DNA of 64,000 bases from Rhynchopus sp. YZ270_cl-10 (Eukaryota > Euglenozoa > Diplonemea > Diplonemida > Diplonemidae), in the NCBI GenBank assembly GCA_964035575.1, contig OZ037859.1:434001-498000 (forward strand). The letters run 5' to 3'. This document shows, piece after piece, positions 37,585 through 45,728 of this stretch. Position numbers and translations under genes: made by a program. Within the stretch, counting starts at the first letter, position 1, and each line of letters starts with the position of its first letter. The notes below the pieces were generated by a model. That model was given only the letters and a program-made list of their open reading frames with translations. It ran no database searches and was not told the DNA's origin.

Positions 37585-39666
37585 TTAATTATAGACGCAC
37601 ATCCTGAACTCAAGAAAGTAATGCAAAAGTTTCAAAGGCAGGCATCCTTTGTTTGACCGTAGTCTGGGGAGACATACCACTGAGGGCCGTGCCACGCTAC
37701 CCGAGCCGTGCTCAGCCTCGTACTGCTGGAGGAGGGGGGAGTCGCACACTGTGTAGTCACCTTCGTCGTTGCTTTGCACGCAGAGCTCAGAGGACTTCCA
37801 CTGTGCTTTGCCTGCTTTGTTGACTGGGGCGACACGCCAGGAAATGGGGTGGCGGCCGCGTGCAATCTTCCACCCGAATATGGAGCTAAACGCCTGGTCC
37901 ACGTCACGCACCTCTTGGCGGACCTGCTTGGTCACGCCTTCCAGACTGCGTCGTACAAGGGTAGCTTCCTCTTCGTCGCGCGACTTCGTTTCAACGAGCC
38001 TGGCAGACACCTCGGTTTCCCTTTCAAGGCGCTCCTCGCGGTCACGTCTGAGTTCACGAATGTCGTTTGTGAGGGCAGCCAGCTCGGTGCGCAGAACACC
38101 ATTCTCCGATTTGACGCCTTCAAGCTCTAAGGCAAGCGAGTCGCTGAGGGTCTGCGCGTCGTTGAGGCTCTTGAGGCGTGTGTTGGAGACATTCGTGCAG
38201 GTCTGCTCCTTCTCTTGTGCACGGCGCATCTCCGCCACAGCGCGGGTCACCTTCTCCTCAGCAGACGACGCAGGGTCGTACACGACAGGTAGGTTTGCGA
38301 CCTGCGCTTCGAGGTCCTCAAGGCGCTGCTGCATGTCGGGGACAAGAGAGGCCTGCTCTTGGGATTCGTTGAACTGCTTTTGCAGGGATTCGAGCTGTGG
38401 TGGGTGTAGTGGTGGGTCGTGTTTGAAAGCAAATGTGTGTGGGTTCCTAAGAGTGAAGCATTGCCCAGTATTGCCCAGTGTGGTGGGTCGTGGTGTGTGG
38501 TGTACCTTTCTCTCGTATCTGCGGGCGTTGATGTTCGCTTTGTTGAGGTCTTTTTGGATTTCGCGCTTTTCCTCGCGGACGCGGCTGTTCTCTCGGAGGA
38601 GCTCGTTGACTTGGCCTCTGTGGTGGTTGTGATTGATTTTGTTTTGCTTTGAAACATACCGCATGACATTGTCCTCGCGAGGTGCCTTGAGCTGCTCTTC
38701 GAGTTGTTTGACTTGGATGCGGAGGACGTCTGCGGTGCTTGTGAGCGAGATGACGTGGAGGTCGTGGTTGCGCTTTGCTTTTGCCATTTCGTCGTCGAGG
38801 CTGTGCTGCAGGGCGAGGCTCGTCTTTTCGCATTCCTTGTGTGCGGCGGCGACTGTCTGGAGGCTGGCGACGAGCGCCTCTGCTTCGTTGAGTCGCCGGG
38901 TCAGCTCGCTGTTGTTATACTGCTGGTTCTGTGCTTCGATGCGTTGTGCTTCAGAGGCCTCGAACTGTGTCTGCATCTTGGCCACCTTGGACTGAAGGCT
39001 GTCGCGCTCGCTCTGGAAGTGTGCATTATCTGCACGCAGCTTCCCCAGCGACACATCTCCCTCAGAGGTGCGCGCCTCCGCAAGCTCAAGCTTCCTCCTG
39101 AGAATGTGGTTCGCCTCCTTCTCCGCAGTGCACGTCTCGCTCAGCTCGTCGTAGCTGCTCTGCAGACAGCCGCGTCGGCGCTGCTCCTCAAGAAGCCGTT
39201 CGCTTTTCTCGGTGTTGTTGCGCTCAAGCTCCTTGACTTCGCACTCCAAGGACGCCACCGCAAGCTCGTATTTGCGTTTCTCATCAGACATTGTGTCAGT
39301 AAAGCGTGCCAGGCGCTGCTCTAAGGAACGTTTGTCCTGCATGACAACCTCTATCGAGCGGTCCCTGTCCGCAAGCTCTTCAATCTGCTTCTCCGTGAAG
39401 CGGTGCTGGTCAGATATGAGTTTACGGTGTGTGCTCAGGCGGCGTGACTTGCGTGAGCTGACGGGGGTCTCGATAGGCGTTCTGGGACGCTTCTGTGGGC
39501 CACGCCCTCTGGGGGTCGCATCAGCAATGTTGGCATCGTTGTTGTCGTCGCTAGATGAGTCGAAGAGCTGCTGCTCCTGCTTGTCCTTCAGGTCCCAGTA
39601 CGCCGCACTCCCCTTAGGGTACATCACGCTAGGTCGCGCCTGGCTGCATTCTGCCTTTTGCGACAT
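37585..39666 (-). CDS. Coiled-coil protein, 2 exons (656 aa)
   Basis: Exon 1 is 38506-39666 and exon 2 is 37585-38394. The 111-nt intron (GTACAC...CCACAG) is in phase 0 and happens to be open in frame. The N terminus has basic RGRGPQKRPRTP and SSRKSRRLS, which look nuclear-localisation-like. Residues about 75-565 are continuous heptad coiled coil (QIEELADRDRSIEVVMQ, LARLNEAEALVASL-type sequence, EQLKAPRED). The last 110 residues form a separate compact region (SWRVAPVNKAGKAQWKSS, EGDYTVCDSPLLQQYE). It resembles golgin, centrosomal or kinetochore scaffold proteins in general form. No specific family can be assigned. Confidence 0.75.
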   Translation of the reverse strand: MSQKAECSQARPSVMYPKGSAAYWDLKDKQEQQLFDSSSDDNNDANIADATPRGRGPQKRPRTPIETPVSSRKSRRLSTHRKLISDQHRFTEKQIEELADRDRSIEVVMQDKRSLEQRLARFTDTMSDEKRKYELAVASLECEVKELERNNTEKSERLLEEQRRRGCLQSSYDELSETCTAEKEANHILRRKLELAEARTSEGDVSLGKLRADNAHFQSERDSLQSKVAKMQTQFEASEAQRIEAQNQQYNNSELTRRLNEAEALVASLQTVAAAHKECEKTSLALQHSLDDEMAKAKRNHDLHVISLTSTADVLRIQVKQLEEQLKAPREDNVMRYVSKQNKINHNHHRGQVNELLRENSRVREEKREIQKDLNKANINARRYERKVHHTPRPTTLGNTGQCFTLRNPHTFAFKHDPPLHPPQLESLQKQFNESQEQASLVPDMQQRLEDLEAQVANLPVVYDPASSAEEKVTRAVAEMRRAQEKEQTCTNVSNTRLKSLNDAQTLSDSLALELEGVKSENGVLRTELAALTNDIRELRRDREERLERETEVSARLVETKSRDEEEATLVRRSLEGVTKQVRQEVRDVDQAFSSIFGWKIARGRHPISWRVAPVNKAGKAQWKSSELCVQSNDEGDYTVCDSPLLQQYEAEHGSGSVARPSVVCLPRLRSNKGCLPLKLLHYFLEFRMCVYN

Positions 39667-39761
39667 CACTTCTTCATAAAATTGGGTAGTGGGGTGCGTG
39701 CTGTGGGATGCGGTGGGTGGGTGGGTGGGTGGGTGAGTGGTGGGGTGCGCAACGAAGAGAA

Positions 39762-40046
39762 TCTCAGCTGGTGTTCATTCGCAGGGTAGGCCAGAAAAGG
39801 GCCTTCTACGTACACACATCACAGCTTCGTGTGTTCGGTTGTTAGATCTACGGGGCCTGACTCACCCGAAGCAGCGCAGGGTTCCCAAGTGTTTGCACAG
39901 TGTGCAAACACATAAAGGAGGCTGCCGAGGGCTTAAAGGGCACAGTTTAAGTTGTTTTGAGTTCTGATCTCAGCTGGTGTTCATTCGCAGGGTAGGCCAG
40001 AAAAGGGCCTTCTACGTACACACATCACAGCTTCTTCGTGTGTTCA
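39762..40046. repeat. Direct repeat, ~78-bp units 206 bp apart
   Basis: The units are 39762-39837 and 39968-40046. They share GGGTAGGCCAGAAAAGGGCC and CTACGTACACACATCACAGC. The second has an extra CTT before CGTGTGTTC. Confidence 0.9.
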
Positions 40047-40085
40047 GAGCCTCCAGAGGAGGTCTTCAAGATGCGTATATCGAAG

Positions 40086-40128
40086 AAAAGATAGAAAACT
40101 GTATGTGTCTCGTGCACACACCATCTAC
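40086..40128 (+). repeat. Dispersed hairpin, TGTGT/GCACA type
   Basis: AAAGATAGAAAACTGTA, TGTGT, CTCGT, GCACACA, CCATC. The inner stem has a G-T wobble. Confidence 0.5.
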
Positions 40129-40310
40129 TGGAGGTTGACGCGCAAACTACCTCCATGAACGCAGACACTCTGTGGGTTATCAAATAGGGGGTGGGGTGTG
40201 CAGTTTTGCCGTTCGTGCAATTTTTTTTTTATATACTCTCAACAATGCCGGCGAGAGGGTGAGGGAGGGTGAGGGGGTGGTGGCAGTGGACGCAAAGAAG
40301 GCAAATAAAA

Positions 40311-40353
40311 CGCTTTTTAAGATGAACCCAAGCCTTGCTGCTTGGTCACCTTC
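40311..40353 (+). repeat. Dispersed hairpin, CCAAGC type
   Basis: TTTTTAAGATGAAC, stem CCAAGC (40328-40333), loop CTTGCT, stem GCTTGG (40340-40345), TCACCTTCTTAA. Relative to the CTAAGC type, the T-A pair is replaced by C-G. Confidence 0.75.
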
Positions 40354-41213
40354 TTAAGAAAAAAAAAGGATGGGGCAGGGTAGGGGGGTGAACGTTCTTG
40401 CTCTGGGATTAACTAACCCTCGCGCAAGTTTTTTTTTTGAGTTTTTTTTTGAATTTTAGATTGCCAAAATGTATTATGATCCTGCGGCACCCTGCTCGAG
40501 CAAATCAATATCCTTTTGCAAAGAAGAAAAAAAAAAGAAAGTCTAAATATTATATTTTGCTCCATGCAGTAACTTTCCACCCACCCAAACCCTCGCACCT
40601 CACACCCATCTACCGACCCTTACCTCCCCCCTTCCCCCCCTCCATTCCCCCCCTTTTTGTTTAAACAGTGATGACACGTGTTCGCTGTTAACAGAGACCT
40701 TGTTTCCTCCGGGTTTGTTTTTAGTTTTAGTTTTTTGTTGTTGTTTTTTTTTTGTTTTGTTTTTTTTTTATTTTGACAAGATCAACTACGTCTGCCCATC
40801 ATGGTACAAGAAGATGAAATAACGTACGAAAATTCTGGTTCTGACTCTGTTTGTTTATTTGTTTGTTTTGTTTGTTTGTTTGCTTTTTTTTTTGAATTCC
40901 ATCCCCAGAAGTTTTGCCAGTCCATCCACTTTCCGCTTTACCACAGTTGTCTTTTTTTCTTCTTCAGTGTCAAAGGAGACACCAATCCCCAACCTTACCC
41001 CACAATCCATTTTTTTTTATTTTTTTATTTTGCGATCTTATAATTTTTTTTTTGTTGACGTTTTCGCTATCATCTTTAAACCCCCTTTTTCTTCTGTACA
41101 CCACCCCCCCCCCCCCTAAAAAAACACATTCTGAAAAAATGCAAACGCCGCAGTGGACGCTTCTCCCCCCCTTCCCGTACCGGAAAAATGAAAAAGAACA
41201 TAAAATAAAAACG

Positions 41214-42280
41214 TTAGTTGAAGTCGGAACCCTGTCCCATGCCTCCGATTGGGCGGCCACGTCCTGCGGAGAATCCAATGGTGTCGTCCGGTCCTTTGCT
41301 CATATGCACCCGGATCAGCCCCTTGTTGTATCCCTGCGTCTTGGCGAAGAGCTGCCTTCTTCTTTCAGACCTGTCTGCCCAGGATTCGCCCCCGCCTGCA
41401 CCCTTGTAAGTATTATTGGAGGGGGAGGCTTCGGCGCTTGGCTGGGCCTGGATGAACTGCGTTGCCTGCGGTGAAGCAGGCGCTCGGAGAACCGCGCCGA
41501 GCACCCCACGGAGCCCTTCGCTTGCACCCTCAGCGTTCGAACCCGGGTGAGGCGATGTGCCCAAGGGCTGGATAGTGTTCTGCTTGCTTTTTTCAGAGAG
41601 CTTCTCCAAGTCGTACGGCGCGGAGAGGAGCTCTTCCACGGTGAAGAGACGCTGTAATGGAGGAGGTTTGAAAAAGAGTTGAAAGTTCAAATGCCTCATC
41701 GTGGGGGTTATCGAAACCCCAGCTAGGTTTGGAAATGAGCTAATACGCTGGTAAGAACTAATATAGACTAATATTTTTCCTCCCAGGCATCACCAGAGAG
41801 CATTTTCATTGGTGTGCGAAAAGGTAATGGAAGTGGGCAGGGTAGATGCATACCTCGTCCACGTCGTTGCTCGGCTGTGTGAGGGCCCTCCATAGGCTCT
41901 GGACCCGTGCGGGTTGCTCCTCAGTTGTTGCTGCTGGGGTGGATGCGGGTGTTGTGTCCTGGGGCTTTTCCGTACGGCCACGTACACATGCCCCCTCTTC
42001 ACGCTGCTGGAACTCAAGCTTTGTGGATTTTTTGACCATTTCTGAGAGTAATGAAATGTTCTGTTCTTGTGAATTGCTGGTCGGCAGGTTCGACGAAATC
42101 TTTGGGAATTTACTGATCACGGTCAGCGGCACGTACCGTTCTGCGTCCATTTTCGAGAGAAGGTATTTATCCTGTAAAAATGCAAAATGTTGGGACGGAA
42201 TATTTGAAAAAACATACCTTTTCTAAATTTATCGGCGAAAAGGTCGCCTCCACTACCGCTTGCAGACTGCTGTCGCCCAT
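41214..42280 (-). CDS. La-motif (LARP-like) RNA-binding protein (272 aa), 3 exons
   Basis: Exons are 42218-42280, 41854-42171 and 41214-41651. The introns are 46 nt (GTATGT...TTACAG) and 202 nt (GTATGC...TTACAG), both in phase 0. Joining exons 1 and 2 gives LQAVVEATFSPINLEK then DKYLLSKMDAERYVP then LTVISKFPKI, and NISLLSEMVKKSTKLEF follows. This is the La-motif winged-helix layout (F-S-x-NL, D-K-F/Y-L, M-x-x-D/E-x-Y/F-V-P, KS-x-x-LEV). La motifs bind RNA 3' ends or poly(A). No RRM follows. Instead there is a disordered linker and RLFTVEELLSAP, then a Gly-rich end (GRGRPIGGMGQGSDFN). The start MGDSSLQ is chosen as the ATG after acceptor-like ACACAG (42351-42353). Intron 2 holds a family repeat. 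Confidence 0.7.
41676..41722 (+). repeat. Dispersed repeat in La-motif gene intron, with T-arm-like hairpin
   Basis: GAGTTGAAAGTTCAAATG, CCTCATCG, then GGGGTTATCGAAACCCC, a 6-bp stem with an ATCG-type loop. It is the same tail class as 26920-26937. Confidence 0.6.
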
Positions 42281-42942
42281 TGTTGTATTCTCCAAGTGTC
42301 CTCCGTTTGCGTCGCGTTCCCGCACCCTTCCCAAGCCCCGTACCAAACAGCTGTGTCACACGCGTCGTTATAAATCAACTGAACAAGATGCCGCCACTTT
42401 CCCGCCTAGCGTTCCTTGCGTAAGTGCTGGGGGATAACAAAAGAAAATAGGAGAGGAAAAAAGGTAAAGTGGCAAGTGCTCGGGTATGTGTGTTGTGTGT
42501 AGGCACGCCTTTTTTGTCTGATTGTGTGAGTGATTTGAAGTAAGATAAGAGGGCTGATTTTCGATGGGGGGAGAGAGAGATGTTTCAACCAAAAAACATA
42601 AAAGGACACCCCATTTTCAATAAATCTAGAACGAACAGGGGTAGTGGGGGAAGAGAGGTGTGTGTACGGGCTGGCCCTTTCACTCAGGGGCACAGCAAGG
42701 CTACGTTGCATCGGGCATGCTTCACATTGCATATTCCTTCTTTGTGATTAGTTTCACAAAAACGGCTTGAAATACAAAACCCTCTTGAAACTGTGCACCT
42801 AAACGTGGGGCAATTACATCGTACAAAACGATCACCAGAGATCCGAAATAAAGAGAAGTTGAAAGTACAAACGCCGCACCGTTCATCGGCAGACGCAGGG
42901 TGTTCAAAAGAAAAAGGCAGCACACAACACTCCCTTTCTCCC
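42281..42942. other. Intergenic
   Basis: The region contains the leader of the La-motif gene, a fragment of the ~215-bp repeat near 42762-42800 (CTTGAAATACAAAACCCTC) and a hairpin-variant repeat at 42855. A TTTATAAC sequence (about 42368-42375, minus strand) lies upstream of the La-motif gene. No further gene is seen. Confidence 0.5.
42855..42900 (+). repeat. Dispersed repeat, GCAAACGCC variant
   Basis: AAGTTGAAAGTACAAACG, CCGCACCG, TTCAT, CGG, CAGACGCAGGG. CCG/CGG closes a TTCAT loop. It lies about 45 nt past the stop of the gene at 42943. Confidence 0.6.
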
Positions 42943-43341
42943 TCACAACGATAGCGGGGTGATCGGCTGCGGCAAGGCAACTGTGTAGGTGTCTAATGTC
43001 TGCCTTTTTTCCTTCTTTGCGGACTTTGTTCGCATTCTTGGCTTCAACGACGATTTACGGGCGGGTCTTTTGTGCATAGGCTGGGTCCAGGTCGAGTATT
43101 CTTCGCCGTCAATGTCACATTCACTGGGGACGTGCGGGAAGGTTTCGTGGCTTGCGTCCTCCTCCCAGCTGTTGTGTGTATCGTGCGAGAGGTGTACGAG
43201 AGAGCCACGTGGCAGGGCCGACGGTGCGGGGTGTGCAGAGGGTGCAGTGCCATGGTGGCGCTCTCTGTGCATCTGCAGCTGTGTTTTGAAGTACACATTC
43301 TCCCTCCGCAGGGCTTCTACATATAGCTTCAACTCCTCCAT
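42943..43341 (-). CDS. Small unknown protein (132 aa)
   Basis: This is a single exon, MEELKLYVEALRREN to PQPITPLSL. The N-terminal 30 residues form an amphipathic helix or coiled coil. The rest is His/Pro/Lys-rich and probably disordered (KRPARKSSLKPRMRTKSAKK). CTTCAG (43356-43358) lies 14 nt before the ATG, as in neighbouring genes. No family is recognised; it is a plausible small gene. Confidence 0.5.
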   Translation of the reverse strand: MEELKLYVEALRRENVYFKTQLQMHRERHHGTAPSAHPAPSALPRGSLVHLSHDTHNSWEEDASHETFPHVPSECDIDGEEYSTWTQPMHKRPARKSSLKPRMRTKSAKKEKRQTLDTYTVALPQPITPLSL

Positions 43342-44000
43342 TGTTGTGGCTCCTCCTGAAGGGTGTCACAGTAAGGCTGAGTGATAAAAAGAGACGTTGA
43401 AAAGGGCACAACGCCTCACCGTACATCGGCAGACGCAAAGGTGTTGCTTCTGTTATCCGCTAGGGGAAACCCTAGGGGGACACGAAAGTCTCCCACGGTT
43501 AGTCATCGAAAAAACGGTTGTTGATGATGGTAATGTTTGATTGATCAAAAAAAAGGGTGGTGGGGTGGGAATTCATGGATTGAGGAGGGCTGGTACGTTT
43601 TGGAAGGTGCGCGGTGTTTCTTGTGTTTTTTTTTTTCTAGTCACCAAAAATGATGACGTCAAGAGACAGCGTTCTCGCACTGTGTCACCTCTTTGAAGGT
43701 GGAAATAATATTTGTCACAGACGGCAACATCTGTCCGTGAGACATATGGAAGCCGGTCTGAAGAAAAAAAAAACCCCCCCTCCCCCGCCCTTACCCCTGT
43801 GGTTTGTAATATGTTACTTTTCTTCCTGACATTGTATATTTTCGCGTTCAAAAAATAAAATAAAATAAAAAGTAACGTTTCTGTGCAAAAAGATAAGAAA
43901 GGTCATGGGCAATGAAAGAGTTCTCATGAGCATCTTCCCAGCTGCAGAGGTTTGCGTTATGCTTTTGTTCCCGCAGTGTTGACAACACTTTCTACACCAC
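43342..44000. other. Intergenic
   Basis: The region holds a hairpin-variant repeat at 43393, a small CCTAGGGG/CCCTAGGGG palindrome near 43460-43480 and A/T runs. No gene is seen. Confidence 0.5.
43393..43440 (+). repeat. Dispersed repeat, ACGCCTC variant
   Basis: GACGTTGAAAAGGGCACAACG, CCTCACCG, TACAT, CGG, CAGACGCA. The loop differs by one base from 26870 and 42855. Confidence 0.6.
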
Positions 44001-45401
44001 TCATGCAGAGGTGGCGTCGGGCTTGACCCACGCAAAGTCCTCCTCAGCAAGGTTGGTGATGTGTCTCGCAATCGCCAGACTCGACGTTGCTGCAGGCGAA
44101 GGTGCGTTGCGAAGGTGCAGTGTTGTTCCATTCAGCATCTTGCGCTCGAAGATGTAGTCCGATGCAGCGTTGCCGTCGGCATGGAACACCTGCGCCATCA
44201 CTCCCGCAAAGGACTCTTCAACCATGTCAGAGGTCACAGACGGCACCAGCTTCCGTGCCTCTGCAACAAACGCCTCTTTGTTCAAATCCCTGTAGAGCTC
44301 CTTGAGAGACATGTTGACGTTGTTCAGAGCAAAGTTCCAGAACCCTCTGTTCCTCAGAACATCGAAAACATGCGAAAGGCTCACATCAAAGAACTGGTAC
44401 CCATCCTTCTGGAAGCAAATTGTCGCACCGGGGCCAACAATCATCTGTGCACCGCGCTCGCTGTTCACTGTCGGTGTGAAATGCACGCCTGTGGCAATGC
44501 CACCTCCAGAGGGCACGGGGTACACATTGCGCTCAACGATGTTACGGTACTCAGGCTTCATCTGGTAGTACGTACCTCTGAAGGACAGCACCTGAGGTGT
44601 GGTCGACCCACCACCAAGCTCGCCCACCTTGTCCATCCAGAGCCCACAGCATGTGATCACGTTCTTCGTTGTCAGCACCTTCGTGGGGCCGTGCTGTCTT
44701 GGCTCAGTCCCCTGGATCTCAACACCACCCTTGAACGGAACAAACTTCTCCACTTCGTATTTGTACTGCACAGTCCCACCGTTGCTCTCGAATTCTTTCT
44801 GAAGACTGCGAGTCACCTGGGCATAGTCAATCACACCGGTGTTCGGCGAATCCAATGCACTGGTGCACACAACATTTGGCTCAAGTGCACGTGCCTGTGC
44901 TCCTGTGAGGACACGAAGGTCTTTCACTCCATTCGCAACTCCGCGCTCGTAAAGCATCTTAACAGTAGCATCCTCCTTCTCTGAAGTGGCAGCAATGAAC
45001 TTCCCCACACGTCTCACCTCAATGCCGTGCTTCTCGGCATATTCGTACATAAGCTCCGCTCCTTCCACACAGCACTTCGCCATCGCACTGCCAGGCTGGT
45101 AATACATGCCCGCATGGATCACACCGGAGTTGTGACCCGACTGGTGCACTGCAGCAGTTGCCTCCTTCTCCAGCACAGCAATCTTTTTGTCAGGGTAACG
45201 CTTCTGCACCTCACGTGCAGTGGCAAACCCGATAATACCACCACCCACCACCACAACATCGAAGTCGCCCTGCAGCTCACGGACAGTTGGGATGTGGCCC
45301 TCTTGGGGGATCACACCGATGGTTGGGGTGAACGTCGCACTGCTCAGCACTGAGTAGCTTGCTCCTACGGCCACACCACCTGCAGCAAGCCGGCACCACA
45401 T
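44001..45401 (-). CDS. L2HGDH: L-2-hydroxyglutarate dehydrogenase, copy 1 (466 aa)
   Basis: This is a single exon. The FAD-binding Rossmann motif is VVVGGGIIGFATAREV (residues about 49-64). The family signature HNSGVIHAGMYYQPGS follows at 90-105 and CVEGAELMYEYAEKHGI after it. The C terminus has the FAD-dependent oxidoreductase (DAO) closing motif. The enzyme oxidises L-2-hydroxyglutarate, a side product of malate dehydrogenase, to 2-oxoglutarate. It is normally tied to mitochondria, and the 45-residue N-terminal extension is weakly basic. The length matches the family (about 460). A second gene of identical length lies 327 bp upstream. An acceptor-like CAG (45425-45427) lies 23 nt before the ATG. 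Confidence 0.92.
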   Translation of the reverse strand: MWCRLAAGGVAVGASYSVLSSATFTPTIGVIPQEGHIPTVRELQGDFDVVVVGGGIIGFATAREVQKRYPDKKIAVLEKEATAAVHQSGHNSGVIHAGMYYQPGSAMAKCCVEGAELMYEYAEKHGIEVRRVGKFIAATSEKEDATVKMLYERGVANGVKDLRVLTGAQARALEPNVVCTSALDSPNTGVIDYAQVTRSLQKEFESNGGTVQYKYEVEKFVPFKGGVEIQGTEPRQHGPTKVLTTKNVITCCGLWMDKVGELGGGSTTPQVLSFRGTYYQMKPEYRNIVERNVYPVPSGGGIATGVHFTPTVNSERGAQMIVGPGATICFQKDGYQFFDVSLSHVFDVLRNRGFWNFALNNVNMSLKELYRDLNKEAFVAEARKLVPSVTSDMVEESFAGVMAQVFHADGNAASDYIFERKMLNGTTLHLRNAPSPAATSSLAIARHITNLAEEDFAWVKPDATSA

Positions 45402-45728
45402 TATGTTGGTCTTTTCTTTTCCTCCTGGAAACGTGGATGTGACGAAGTGTAGTGTGTGGGAGCAGGGTAACTAAAAGAATACAAGCACTTTGACATTGTA
45501 ACACACTGAGATGCAAGGCCCAACGAGATGGACACCAAATGAGACTTCTATGATCGAACGTCAGCACTATTCTAGTTAATACCACCCACGAAACGACAAG
45601 CATTTGGTACTGGTTCATGACTGACGCAACCACTGCAGCTGTGATACAATGGACTGCAACATGTTTCCTGCACCTGTATAGTTCATTCCCGCAGTAACGT
45701 AGCAGTGTCGACAACACTTCTACACCAC
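45402..45728. other. Spacer between tandem L2HGDH genes
   Basis: This is a 327-bp spacer. About 25 bp 3' of each copy are homologous (ACAACACTT...CTACACCACTCA). Upstream flanks of the two genes are not alike, so the duplicated unit is essentially the coding region. Confidence 0.7.

Larger units (their letters stand above)
39667..41213. other. Intergenic with a 206-bp direct repeat and hairpins
   Basis: TCTCAGCTGGTGTTCATTCG and about 75 following bases occur at 39762 and 39968 (period 206). Hairpins lie at 40086 and 40311. A GGGT microsatellite occurs near 39716. The 40700-41120 part is extremely T-rich. No gene is seen. Confidence 0.55.

Noticed and set aside
38395-38505. Uninterrupted 694-codon reading of the coiled-coil gene
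   Set aside because: The 111-nt in-frame segment is His/Pro/Thr-rich, breaks the coiled coil and has GTAC...CCACAG borders, so it is an intron. The ATG is at 39666.
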